A model generated the notes under the pieces. The model saw only the letters and a list, made by a program, of their open reading frames with translations. It searched no databases and was not told the origin of the DNA. A stretch of DNA of 31,178 bases from an uncultured Cytophagaceae bacterium (GTDB lineage: Bacteria > Bacteroidota > Bacteroidia > Cytophagales > Spirosomataceae), in the NCBI GenBank assembly GCA_903837305.1, contig CAILUB010000266.1, positions 1 through 31,178 on the forward strand. The letters run 5' to 3'. This document shows, piece after piece, positions 1-8,410 of the stretch. Numbering within the stretch: position 1 is the stretch's first letter; each line of letters starts with the position of its first letter. The translations under genes and the position numbers were made by a program.

Positions 1-1
1 G

Positions 2-1387
2 ACATGTAATAACTGTATGGTGACGCTTAATTTTCAAGTGAGGGATGGCGCTAATAGCAATGCGGTGATTGGATCAGATTATCAAACTAGTTATAATAAT
101 AATGTGCATGCGGAGTATAATGGTAAAGTAGAAGTAAATCTATTAGCCGGAAGATCCTACAATGTATTAGTGACTGCCTCAAGCGGCGGTATTTACAATA
201 GTGATTACACAAGAGTGTATATGAAACAAGTATCGGGCAACTTACCCGTAACTGGCCAAAGTGTAGACTATGGTATTGTAAGATACACAAGTGCTGATGG
301 CGGCTCCTTAACCACAGGAGCATTAGTTAGTTTTGATGCAACTGCTCCGGGAAACTTAACTTGGAGCGGTAACAAGTTTACACTAAAAGCAAATAAAACG
401 TATGAGTTAGAATCATATTTGGCTATTTATCAAAGTGTTGGTTGGGTCTCTGGTATATTTCAAATTTATGATTACACAAACAATGCAGCATTAGCAAATG
501 GATTATATATGTCAATGCAAGGGAATGCGGCATTAAACCCAAATGCAAATGGATTAATGCGTGCAATTATAACTCCCACTAGTGATATACAAGTAGGTAT
601 AAAATTCGTCTCATTTTCTGGTGCCGCTTATGCTCCTGGATTAATTGGTAGTGCAAATACTGTGACAACTGCAGCTCCAAATCAATGTTATTTTCTGGCT
701 AAACAGATAGGTTCTTCAGCCTTTGTAAATCCATGGACACTTTCGGGATCAAATACGTATAATACAACGGGTAATGTAGGCATTGGAACTAATTCGCCAG
801 CTTACACTCTTGACGTAAATGGTACCGCTAAACTAGTTACTACGCCTGCTATCACGACAGCAACTAGCGTACTTGTTAAAGACCCTACTACCTCACAAAT
901 TAGCGAGCAACCCATTTCATTTATAACAGGAGTGGCAAAGTTTATTCGTAATACCAGTCAAAGTAGCTTCACAGCCAGTACGACTCTCATTTTAAATACA
1001 ACACTCGCTAACACAATCTCAAACTACGTTTCATTAAACACCGGCACAGGATTGATTACATTGCAACCAGGGACCTATGAGTTAAATGGGTCATTAGGGT
1101 CAGGTACGCCTTCTAATGGAGGAGACAGTCGTGCTTATGGATTATTTCACAATGGAACTGCTTATGTGGGTTCTGGGGGTGTTACAGAATCTGGTCCTGC
1201 AGGAAACTATAATTCGATGCCACAGAATAATGCAAACCATGTTCTAACAGTTGCAGCCGGACAAACCGCAACTATTTCATTAAAAGGTCAAACGGTGAAT
1301 AATATAAGTACAATTTCAGATACGGGGGATTATGGTGCAACTGCGGATGCTGGTAGGGCCTGGGTGATCGTAAGAAAATATAATTAA
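2..1387 (+). CDS. Secreted modular beta-jelly-roll surface protein, 5' partial
   Basis: The reading frame is open to the left edge, so the true start and any signal peptide lie outside the window; the first ATG in frame is at 17. About 460 residues are visible. They are rich in Gly, Ser, Thr and Asn, with no membrane segment and a strongly beta character. Motifs such as LKANKTYELE and LQPGTYELNG resemble C1q/TNF-like or tail-fibre-like jelly rolls. A central linker (NPWTLSGSNTYNTTGNVGIG, then a TLDVNG segment) is typical of large Bacteroidota surface proteins with tail-fibre-like repeats. The next gene begins 5 bp downstream and carries the same linker, so the two look like co-transcribed tandem paralogs. 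Expected location is the cell surface or outside the cell. An adhesive or structural role is inference; the ligand is unknown. Confidence 0.7.
   Translation, partial: TCNNCMVTLNFQVRDGANSNAVIGSDYQTSYNNNVHAEYNGKVEVNLLAGRSYNVLVTASSGGIYNSDYTRVYMKQVSGNLPVTGQSVDYGIVRYTSADGGSLTTGALVSFDATAPGNLTWSGNKFTLKANKTYELESYLAIYQSVGWVSGIFQIYDYTNNAALANGLYMSMQGNAALNPNANGLMRAIITPTSDIQVGIKFVSFSGAAYAPGLIGSANTVTTAAPNQCYFLAKQIGSSAFVNPWTLSGSNTYNTTGNVGIGTNSPAYTLDVNGTAKLVTTPAITTATSVLVKDPTTSQISEQPISFITGVAKFIRNTSQSSFTASTTLILNTTLANTISNYVSLNTGTGLITLQPGTYELNGSLGSGTPSNGGDSRAYGLFHNGTAYVGSGGVTESGPAGNYNSMPQNNANHVLTVAAGQTATISLKGQTVNNISTISDTGDYGATADAGRAWVIVRKYN
704..823 (+). repeat. Coding repeat copy 1 (NPWTLSG...TLDV linker)
   Basis: This 120-bp segment aligns without gaps to 2587-2706 in the next gene, at an offset of 1883 bp. 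The shared protein core runs from QIGSSA through NPWTLSG, TGNVGIG and TLDV. Most differences are at third codon positions, so the copies are diverged, not recent. Confidence 0.7.
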
Positions 1388-1392
1388 TTGAA

Positions 1393-3279
1393 ATGAGTTT
1401 TATGAATGGAAGTGTTAAAATTATTTTCCTGTTTTTAATAGCAGGGAATATTCTATTCGCCCAAACCGGTATAGGCACCACTACGCCTCATGCTTCGGCA
1501 AAACTGGACGTTTCGTCAACCAACAAAGGCTTTTTGCCTCCAAGAGTTACATTAACTGGTATTTCTGATAATTCAACAATTGCAAGCCCGGCAACTGGTT
1601 TGTTAGTGTATAATACAGGAGATAATGTTGGATTGACAGCAGGATATTATTTTTGGAATGGAAATGCCTGGGCTACGATTGCAACGGCTGGAGGTAGCGG
1701 TAGTTTTGCAGCCTCTTTTGTAAGAGGATCTAGGACCGCATCTCAATCTGTGGCTGTGGGAGGAATTGTAAGTTTTTCAGCTGTGGATAATACAGCAGGG
1801 CAAGATATTTCATTAAATACGACGAATGGAAAAATTACCTTAGCTCCAGGAAATACCTACAGACTTATTGCGGCAGTTCCCAATTTTTCTGGTAATAGGC
1901 CCGCATTCATGTGGTATAATGAAACATCTTCGTCCTATATTGGGAGTGCTTCCAATGCTTTTTCCCCAACTGATGGAGCATCAGGGGTTGGAGCATTTGG
2001 TGGTATAGCGGAGGTAATCATTACTCCCAATGCGTCTACAGTGTTATCATTTCGACTATTGAGTTCATCAGGCAGTGGATCCATAACGGTTGGAGGACTT
2101 GCGGATTTCTCTACTAGTGGTTCCTATCCATGGTTTGAAGCGCAAGTTATTTCTGGTAATGCACCTGTTACTGGTCAGAGTGTTGAGTATGTTTCAGTTA
2201 GTACAATTAGCCAATCCTCAATCGGAGATAATAGAGATTTAATTTTTACAACAAATAATGGCGGTAATATCCCTTACAATACTTCAACAGGTGTTTTTAC
2301 TCTGTCTGCTAACAAAACATATTTATTCCAGGCTCAAATTAGATCCAATCTTCCCTCTGCAGGTGGAAATTATATTGAATATGGTTTTGTCGATGCGACA
2401 TCGAATACGCTGTTAGTGAATGGAACACAAACTATCACTTCTTCAACTACATCAACATCAGGTTTTGGCTCCAATCCTGTAATTAACTTTATTTACACAC
2501 CCACTTCTAATCAAACAGTAAAACTCAGAACAACAGCTACCACTGTTGGTACACAAAATATTGTAAGTGGGACAGCAAATATTACACAAATTGGCTCCTC
2601 CGCAATGATAAACCCATGGACACTTTCTGGGACAAATACTTTCAATACGACTGGTAATGTGGGTATTGGTAATAATGCTCCAGCAGCCACATTGGATGTA
2701 ACTGGGTCATTGGGGGTAAGTGGTTCAACCACTTTTAGGACAACTGGCGGGGATGAAGGTGGTGAGATTGAGTTTGGTGTTCCTCAAACCAATACAACAT
2801 TATCGACTCGTGTAGTTGCAGATGTTTGGCAAAATAGATTTAGAATTTTTGATGGCAATACAAAAGGTGTTTATATTGATTTAAGTAAAGCACCTACAGG
2901 TGTAGGCGGGGAACTTCTTACAAAAGCAAGTGGACTTGTCAATAAAGGGGTTGATGTAACGTTAGGGAACCTGAAAGCTAGAATAGCTGCAACAGGTAAT
3001 GTTTCATTGCAATTATCGACGATATCAGGAACATATTCGGTTTATGGTAGTAGTGTTTATTCACAAGGTGGTGTCATTGGGACAACGATTGACGGTGCTT
3101 CACCTAGAGCTATTTCAACCACTCCGGCCTATCTCAATGCATCTTATAGTTTTGGAACAGCTGGTGCAACCGATACATGGATTATTATGGATACTTCGAA
3201 TTCAATTGCTTGGAGAATAACAATGATATTAGGTGCAGGTACGAATAACAACTTAATAACAATCGAGAGATTACTTTAA
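1393..3279 (+). CDS. Secreted modular beta-jelly-roll surface protein (paralog of the upstream gene)
   Basis: A 628-aa protein with an N-terminal signal peptide (hydrophobic IIFLFLIAGNILF, cleavage expected after FAQ). Immediately after it comes TGIGTTTPHASAKLDV, the usual mature N-terminus of Bacteroidota surface proteins of this kind. Two jelly-roll-like modules follow, at roughly residues 105-255 and 275-400; both contain an L(A/S)(P/A)(G/N)xTY strand motif (LAPGNTYRLI, LSANKTYLFQ). Then come the linker NPWTLSGTNTFNTTGNVGIG and a distinct C-terminal domain (about 440-628). The start at 1393 lies 5 bp after the upstream stop; a second ATG at 1402 is equally possible. No sorting-domain signature was recognised at the C-terminus, so the mode of surface attachment is not evident. 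The function is probably adhesion or a surface layer, by inference only. Confidence 0.75.
   Translation: MSFMNGSVKIIFLFLIAGNILFAQTGIGTTTPHASAKLDVSSTNKGFLPPRVTLTGISDNSTIASPATGLLVYNTGDNVGLTAGYYFWNGNAWATIATAGGSGSFAASFVRGSRTASQSVAVGGIVSFSAVDNTAGQDISLNTTNGKITLAPGNTYRLIAAVPNFSGNRPAFMWYNETSSSYIGSASNAFSPTDGASGVGAFGGIAEVIITPNASTVLSFRLLSSSGSGSITVGGLADFSTSGSYPWFEAQVISGNAPVTGQSVEYVSVSTISQSSIGDNRDLIFTTNNGGNIPYNTSTGVFTLSANKTYLFQAQIRSNLPSAGGNYIEYGFVDATSNTLLVNGTQTITSSTTSTSGFGSNPVINFIYTPTSNQTVKLRTTATTVGTQNIVSGTANITQIGSSAMINPWTLSGTNTFNTTGNVGIGNNAPAATLDVTGSLGVSGSTTFRTTGGDEGGEIEFGVPQTNTTLSTRVVADVWQNRFRIFDGNTKGVYIDLSKAPTGVGGELLTKASGLVNKGVDVTLGNLKARIAATGNVSLQLSTISGTYSVYGSSVYSQGGVIGTTIDGASPRAISTTPAYLNASYSFGTAGATDTWIIMDTSNSIAWRITMILGAGTNNNLITIERLL
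2587..2706 (+). repeat. Coding repeat copy 2 (NPWTLSG...TLDV linker)
   Basis: Gap-free counterpart of 704-823. In each protein it joins the end of a jelly-roll module to the C-terminal part. This suggests the two genes arose by duplication followed by exchange of the flanking modules. Confidence 0.7.
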
Positions 3280-3301
3280 GCCACTATGGTTGAAATTTTC
3301 T

Positions 3302-3309
3302 TAAATTTG
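3302..3309 (+). promoter_or_regulatory. Bacteroidota -7 box directly before the O-antigen-ligase-like gene
   Basis: TAAATTTG matches the Bacteroidota -7 consensus TAnnTTTG exactly and ends 4 bp before the ATG at 3314. No convincing -33 TTTG is seen at the usual distance. Used as read, it would give a leaderless or nearly leaderless transcript. Confidence 0.4.
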
Positions 3310-3313
3310 CCCC

Positions 3314-5596
3314 ATGAAAACCACACTGTCCTCCATTATAGCCATCCTCTGCAGCGTCCTCTACCTCGCCGTCTACTTCATCCCAGACATGGGTGGATCG
3401 GATGTAATGGGTGCGCAGTGGTTGTATTCGAGCTCTTTAAGCTTAGGAATTGTGGCATTTATTGCGCTACGGTATAAAGTTTATGAGGAGGCCATTTCAC
3501 ATGTACTTTCGTATAAGTTTACTTGGGTGTTTTCGCTGTTGGTTTTTTGGGCGATCGGCTCGTATTTCTATGCGATAAATCCCACGGAGACGCTGGTGAC
3601 TTTGGCCCGATTGATCACCACCTATTTCGTCTTTTTGAATCTCTCGATTCTGTATTATAAGCAAGACCGCACGTTTCTATTTACGGGAATTGCGTATGGC
3701 ATTACGGCTTATTTGTTCTTTGATGCCATCTATGTGATCAAGGGCTTCAGCGCAAATTTGCGCACAATGAATTTGGACATGGCGATCCTTGGTTTGAATA
3801 AATACCACGGGAATAAGAACGTGACGGCGGCGACGCTTTTAATACTTATCCCGTTTGCGATGTATGTAATTATGTCTGCCAAATGGCTGGGTAAGATCGC
3901 CGGCATCTTCGCCTTATTCTTGGGCACCTTCGGGCTGTTTTTAATGAACACTCGCTCTACCTATGTGGGTTTTGCCTTGATCATAGTGTTGTTTTTCACC
4001 GGACTTATTTGGAAGAAAAAATCAGCGCTAAAACCAGCGCTTCTATTCGTTTTATTGCCTGTGGTCCTAGCGATCTTCGTTTCGAATATGCGCTTGAAAC
4101 TTGCAGTGGCCGGGCAAGATACCGAGACCGGTTATGGCACAGTCACGAAGCGTATCGGCGATATAAATATCGCCAGCGAGCAGAATTCCCGACTTCACCT
4201 CTGGGGGACAGCCATAGATTACGCGGCGCACAATCCCCTTTTAGGAGCGGGTTATGGTAACTGGAAATTAGCCTCCATTCCATACGAACGCGATAGAGCG
4301 AATGAGCTATTTGTTCCCTACCACGCACACAATGATTTCCTTGAGATGTTCGCGGATTTGGGTTTGATAGGCGGGCTTTGTTTCGCCGGATTATTCCTGC
4401 TGTTGCTCTATTATACGGTTCAGTTTTTAAATCAAAAACGCGGCGATGAGCTAATGGTCATCATCGCTTTTTTAGCCGTTACCAGTTACGGGGTCGATGC
4501 CCTGTTGAACTTCCCAGCGGAGCGGACGGCGATGCAGACGATGCTTTCGCTGGCGGCAGCCTTGGTATTGATTCCTTTGGACAAAACCTCCTTTAATCTC
4601 CGCGCCTTACCCATCGGATACCTAATTATCGGCTTTGCCTTATTAGCTCCTTCTATTTACATCGCGAATGAAACATTTGAGTCCTTGAAGATCCAAAAAT
4701 TCGTCATGGGAGAAGTGAACTCAGATCCGAAGATGGCCACCATTGACGTGGAAAAACTACCAGATATCCCGAATCTTTCGTCGTCTACCTTACCCATGAA
4801 GGCGATGCTATCCCGCTATTATATCCGAGATAAACGCTGGGCGGATGCCTTGCGCGCCTTGGACGAAAGCGAAAAAGACAATCCATTCTTGCACTATAAT
4901 GATTTCTTACGCACGTCTATTTATGCGGCACAGAACAAAATGGATTCGGCTCACATTTTTGCTAAGCGGGCCTTCAATGCCTGGCCGCGAGCGTCCAGTT
5001 ATTATAAGAATATGATATTTACTTCTGCGAAACTAAAGGATACGAATGAGATTAAGCGCGCGCTTCAGGTTTCTTTAGATGCAAACAATGACATCGCCAT
5101 TACTTGGAATCAGTACCTATTAGGGATGTTTGAGGTGAAGCGTGGGACAGACAAAGCGCTTTTGGCCCAATTAAACCAGACCTTAAAAAAGTTCCCAGCT
5201 GATACGGCCATCTTGAATTCCACACGTACACTTTTAATGGGAGGCAACACAAATCTTCAGTCCCTAACGGCGAAAGGGAATAGCTTATTTGTGAAAGGCA
5301 AATACGCTCAGGCAGCTAAGGCTTACATTGATTTAGCGCAGTTAGATCCAGGCAATTTTACACACTTAGAAAATGCGGGGATCTGTTATTATGCTGGACG
5401 ATTGTTTACAGAAAGTTTGATCTATTTTGCCAAATCCGAACAACACCCCGGGAATAATACCGGCAAATCAGCGTACTTTGGCGGCATGTCTCAATTATCA
5501 CTGGGCAAAAAACCAGAGGCTTGTGCTAGTTTTCAGCGCGCTCAATTAAAATCATATCCTGATGCTGCTGCGGCGATCGCACAAAACTGTAAATAA
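3314..5596 (+). CDS. O-antigen ligase/polymerase-like membrane protein with C-terminal TPR region
   Basis: A 760-aa protein. Residues 1-455 form about a dozen membrane segments of the Wzy/WaaL type (PF04932-like). The family's periplasmic-loop signatures are present: NTRSTYVGF (Arg214), SRLHLWGTA, HNPLLGAGYGNW, and the catalytic-type motif HAHNDFLEMFADLGLIGG (His337/His339). Residues from about 490 to 760 are soluble and helical with TPR-like repeats (for example KGKYAQAAKAYIDLAQLDPG). Members of this superfamily polymerise glycans or transfer them from undecaprenyl diphosphate to lipid A core or to proteins. The TPR tail could recruit a partner or protein acceptor. No glycosyltransferase or flippase gene is nearby, so the substrate cannot be read from context. 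An OmpA-like gene starts 5 bp downstream and is probably co-transcribed. Confidence 0.8.
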   Translation: MKTTLSSIIAILCSVLYLAVYFIPDMGGSDVMGAQWLYSSSLSLGIVAFIALRYKVYEEAISHVLSYKFTWVFSLLVFWAIGSYFYAINPTETLVTLARLITTYFVFLNLSILYYKQDRTFLFTGIAYGITAYLFFDAIYVIKGFSANLRTMNLDMAILGLNKYHGNKNVTAATLLILIPFAMYVIMSAKWLGKIAGIFALFLGTFGLFLMNTRSTYVGFALIIVLFFTGLIWKKKSALKPALLFVLLPVVLAIFVSNMRLKLAVAGQDTETGYGTVTKRIGDINIASEQNSRLHLWGTAIDYAAHNPLLGAGYGNWKLASIPYERDRANELFVPYHAHNDFLEMFADLGLIGGLCFAGLFLLLLYYTVQFLNQKRGDELMVIIAFLAVTSYGVDALLNFPAERTAMQTMLSLAAALVLIPLDKTSFNLRALPIGYLIIGFALLAPSIYIANETFESLKIQKFVMGEVNSDPKMATIDVEKLPDIPNLSSSTLPMKAMLSRYYIRDKRWADALRALDESEKDNPFLHYNDFLRTSIYAAQNKMDSAHIFAKRAFNAWPRASSYYKNMIFTSAKLKDTNEIKRALQVSLDANNDIAITWNQYLLGMFEVKRGTDKALLAQLNQTLKKFPADTAILNSTRTLLMGGNTNLQSLTAKGNSLFVKGKYAQAAKAYIDLAQLDPGNFTHLENAGICYYAGRLFTESLIYFAKSEQHPGNNTGKSAYFGGMSQLSLGKKPEACASFQRAQLKSYPDAAAAIAQNCK

Positions 5597-5601
5597 AAAA
5601 G

Positions 5602-7026
5602 ATGAAAAAATTAGTACTAGGTTTTCTATTAATATGCGGCAACTTGTTCGGCCAAGAAAGCGAAAAGTCATTCGGCATGCTAGGCGGCGTGACTGACTTG
5701 TGGACCGTAGACCGTTCCACGAATACAAACGAATTCAGATCACTGACTAACTTGGGGTTTCAATATTCGTTACGCAAATCATCAAAATGGGATGTAGCCT
5801 TTACTGGATTGACGGGTTTTCAAGGTGGATCCACTTGGAACAGTAAATTTTTAACTGGTTCTGCTGCTTTGCGCTCCTTTGTATTAAACCCAGGAAAAAA
5901 GCACAAGGTCAATCCCTTTTACCAAGTAGGAGCAGAAGGAATGATTCGCAAAGACGTGGGCTTCCAGGGATATGCCTATGAATTACATGCCTTGGGAGGT
6001 ATCGGTATTGACGTGCCGGTGTATCAAAATTTTTCCCTTTTAGCCCAGACTAATTTGTCGATTCCCATGATTCAAATCAATGAATCGGAATTTAATATTG
6101 CCAAAGCAAGGGGCCTAAACACCACCGTTTCTGTAGGTGTCGTTTACCACTTTAATCACCTAGGACCTAAAAAGAAAGCAGCGAAGGCAGCAGCTATCGC
6201 GAAACGCCAAGCGTTTGTACGCGATTCTGTGAACACCGTCCGCGAGAAGGCACAAGCAGAAGAAAATCTACGTTTGGCTAAAATCGCAGCAGAAAAGAAA
6301 ATCCAAGATGATTTGAAAGCGAAAGAAGAAGCCATTCTAAAAGCAAAAGCGGAGGCAGAAGCAGCTATTGCGAAAGCAAAGGCAGAGGCAGAAGCGGAAA
6401 TTTTAAAATTAAAAGCTGAGGCGCAAGCATTAGCTCAGAAGAAAGAAGAGGAAAAAGCAGCAGCAGCTCCAGTAGTGAAGGGGAGAAAGAAGTTGCCTTT
6501 AGCGGAACAAATTAAAAAGGAGAAAGAGCCTATCCCAATGGAGGCGCCCCCTATCGTACAGGAGAATAGCGCTCCTAAGCCGGTAGAAAAACCAGTGGCT
6601 CAGGCTTCCGTTCCTGCGCCACTCGAAAAACCAATAGTAAAAGAAGTAGTCGCTCCGAAGGAGAAAAAAGCGGTCGACATTTCCGATGAGGCCTTCTCTG
6701 AGACCATCATCCTTTACATCAGTAACAGTGGGCAATTAATGCCAGAAACGAAGAGTAAATTAAACCGCATTATCTCCAGCATGAAGGCAAGACCAGAAGT
6801 GAAAATCAAGGTGGAGGGACACTCGGATAACGAGGGGACTTTCCGAAATAACTTGAAAGTTTCCCGCATTCGTGCCATGAAAGTCTTGCGTTATTTATAC
6901 CGTTACGGCATACCTGAAAGAAGAATTATTGCGATTGCTCATGGAGAAACAAGACCTGCAGCAACCAATAAAACGCCGGAAGGAAGAAAGCTAAATCGAA
7001 GAGTGGAAATTAGTCTAGTAAAGTAA
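5602..7026 (+). CDS. OmpA-family outer membrane protein with coiled-coil linker
   Basis: A 474-aa protein. The signal peptide is MKKLVLGFLLICGNLFG, with cleavage before QES. Residues 20-190 are beta-rich with aromatic-ended strands, consistent with a small outer-membrane barrel. Residues 190-285 form a long Ala/Lys/Glu coiled coil. A Pro/Val/Lys-rich spacer follows, and an OmpA C-terminal domain occupies about 365-474. Peptidoglycan-contact positions are kept: GHSDNEG (Asp409) and SRIRAMKV (Arg424), ending in GRKLNRRVEISLVK. The protein should tether the outer membrane to peptidoglycan. It begins 5 bp after the O-antigen-ligase-like gene, and a rho-independent terminator follows. A close paralog lies downstream. 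Confidence 0.85.
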   Translation: MKKLVLGFLLICGNLFGQESEKSFGMLGGVTDLWTVDRSTNTNEFRSLTNLGFQYSLRKSSKWDVAFTGLTGFQGGSTWNSKFLTGSAALRSFVLNPGKKHKVNPFYQVGAEGMIRKDVGFQGYAYELHALGGIGIDVPVYQNFSLLAQTNLSIPMIQINESEFNIAKARGLNTTVSVGVVYHFNHLGPKKKAAKAAAIAKRQAFVRDSVNTVREKAQAEENLRLAKIAAEKKIQDDLKAKEEAILKAKAEAEAAIAKAKAEAEAEILKLKAEAQALAQKKEEEKAAAAPVVKGRKKLPLAEQIKKEKEPIPMEAPPIVQENSAPKPVEKPVAQASVPAPLEKPIVKEVVAPKEKKAVDISDEAFSETIILYISNSGQLMPETKSKLNRIISSMKARPEVKIKVEGHSDNEGTFRNNLKVSRIRAMKVLRYLYRYGIPERRIIAIAHGETRPAATNKTPEGRKLNRRVEISLVK

Positions 7027-7033
7027 GCATTTA

Positions 7034-7062
7034 GGGGGCCGCGCAAACGGCTCCCTTTTTTT
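7034..7062 (+). terminator. Rho-independent terminator after the first OmpA-family gene
   Basis: The stem is GGGGGCCG paired with CGGCTCCC (8 bp with one G-U), with a 6-nt loop, followed by seven T. It begins 8 bp after the stop codon at 7026. Confidence 0.85.
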
Positions 7063-7100
7063 ATAAAGTTGTTCTATATTTTAATTTCCGAACAACATCA

Positions 7101-7133
7101 TTTGATGGATGTGAGTGAAACTCTCTAATTTTC
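7101..7133 (+). promoter_or_regulatory. Candidate promoter of the second OmpA-family gene
   Basis: TTTG at 7101-7104 and TAATTTTC at 7126-7133 (7 of 8 to TAnnTTTG) are 21 bp apart, as in Bacteroidota housekeeping promoters. Transcription would start near 7140. That is downstream of the first in-frame ATG (7115), so it favours translation from the ATG at 7184. Confidence 0.4.
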
Positions 7134-7183
7134 GACGAATTAATAACTCAAATACCTGGTTCTATTTCGTAAAGAGAGAATAT

Positions 7184-8356
7184 ATGAAAAAAATTATAGT
7201 CGGATTTCTATTGGTCAGTGGTTCATTATTAGGTCAAGAAAGCGAAAAATCCATTGCCATCATAGGTGGTCCTTCCCAAAGTTGGACGAAGAATCGACTA
7301 AGCACTAAAGACGAAAATACCTCGTTTACCAATCTTGGTCTTCAATATACTTCCTATAAATCTTCGAAATTGGCCATCGTTTTAACCACGCTTGCTGGCT
7401 TTAAAGGGGAATTAACGAGTCCTGGAATTTGGGATAGTAAGCACATTTCTGCAGGCGCTAACATGCGCTATTTTGTGTTATCGAGGGGTAATTCAGGTAT
7501 CCTGAATCCTTTTGTTCAAGTAGGCGCTAATGCCTCAGCTAGGCGTGATGTGGGGTTCCCGGGAAACGCGTATGAATTGAATGCCGAAGGAGGCCTAGGC
7601 GTAGGGGTAAAGATCACAGATAAATGGTCCTTGATTGCTCAGACAAATTTAGCCATACCGATGGCGCAATCTACGGAAGGCGGTGTCGCGATTGGATCTG
7701 TACGTGGAACGAATAATAGCACCTCTTTCGGTCTTGTTTATCACCTGGGCGATAGTAAGGCGAAGAAGCAAGAGGCTGCTAAAAAAGCAGCAGAAGATGA
7801 CCTTGCAAAGGCCAGAGCACAACAAGCGGCTCAGCAAGCTGCCGCTCAAAAGGCGGATGAGCAAGCTAAGGCGGAGACTCTTGCGAAGACTAAGGCAAAA
7901 GAGGAGGCGGATTTAAAATTAGCCCAACAAGAAAAAGCGGCAGCCGAGGCTAAATCGGAGGCTATCGCAGCCACGCAGAGAGAAGCCGCAGCAGAAAGGC
8001 AGAAAGTGGAACGGTTTACCTCTAGTTCATTAACCATCATTTTGTATATGACAAATCGCTGGGAGATACAGGAAACTTCGATGTCTACGCTACATAAGAT
8101 CGTTTCACTTATGGGCGAATATCCAGAATCAAAAGTGGAAATAATGGGGCATTCGGATAATTTTGGTTCAACACAAAACAACCAAAAGGTATCCAAATAC
8201 AGGGCAGACGGAGTAGCTAAATTCTTTAAAGATCAAGGAATAAAAGCGAATCGAATGAAGATTAGTGCCTTTGGCGAAACCAAGCCTACAGCCTCGAACC
8301 AAACCAAAGCGGGCATGAGTTTAAATCGCCGGGTAGAAATTAAACTAATTAAATAA
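7184..8356 (+). CDS. OmpA-family outer membrane protein with coiled-coil linker (paralog)
   Basis: A 390-aa protein. The start is placed at 7184 because MKKIIVGFLLVSGSLLGQES aligns with the signal peptide of the upstream paralog. The open frame could begin at 7115, but the extra 23 residues would precede the signal peptide and lie upstream of the likely transcription start. The order is as in the paralog: signal peptide, barrel-like region of about 170 residues, and an Ala/Gln/Lys/Glu coiled coil (about residues 190-285). The OmpA domain (about 290-390) has GHSDNFG (Asp325), SKYRADGV (Arg340) and SLNRRVEIKLIK. The Pro-rich spacer of the first copy is absent. The role is likely anchoring the outer membrane to peptidoglycan. 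The barrel domains have diverged more than the OmpA domains. Confidence 0.85.
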   Translation: MKKIIVGFLLVSGSLLGQESEKSIAIIGGPSQSWTKNRLSTKDENTSFTNLGLQYTSYKSSKLAIVLTTLAGFKGELTSPGIWDSKHISAGANMRYFVLSRGNSGILNPFVQVGANASARRDVGFPGNAYELNAEGGLGVGVKITDKWSLIAQTNLAIPMAQSTEGGVAIGSVRGTNNSTSFGLVYHLGDSKAKKQEAAKKAAEDDLAKARAQQAAQQAAAQKADEQAKAETLAKTKAKEEADLKLAQQEKAAAEAKSEAIAATQREAAAERQKVERFTSSSLTIILYMTNRWEIQETSMSTLHKIVSLMGEYPESKVEIMGHSDNFGSTQNNQKVSKYRADGVAKFFKDQGIKANRMKISAFGETKPTASNQTKAGMSLNRRVEIKLIK

Positions 8357-8410
8357 TTTCTTTCTAAATTTATAAACTAGGACCTAGCTTATCTATTTAA
8401 AAAGAAGAAA

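Noticed and set aside
2..3279. Phage tail-fibre genes of a prophage
   Set aside because: The modules resemble tail-fibre folds, but the second gene has a Sec signal peptide and no phage structural, replication or integration gene is nearby.
6190..6450. Frame-shadow and low-complexity reading frames opposite the Ala/Lys coiled-coil regions of the OmpA-family genes
   Set aside because: They arise from the repetitive codons of the real genes and lack start context or family features.
7115..7183. N-terminal extension of the second OmpA-family protein from the ATG at 7115
   Set aside because: It would put 23 residues before a normal signal peptide and lies upstream of the probable transcription start near 7140.
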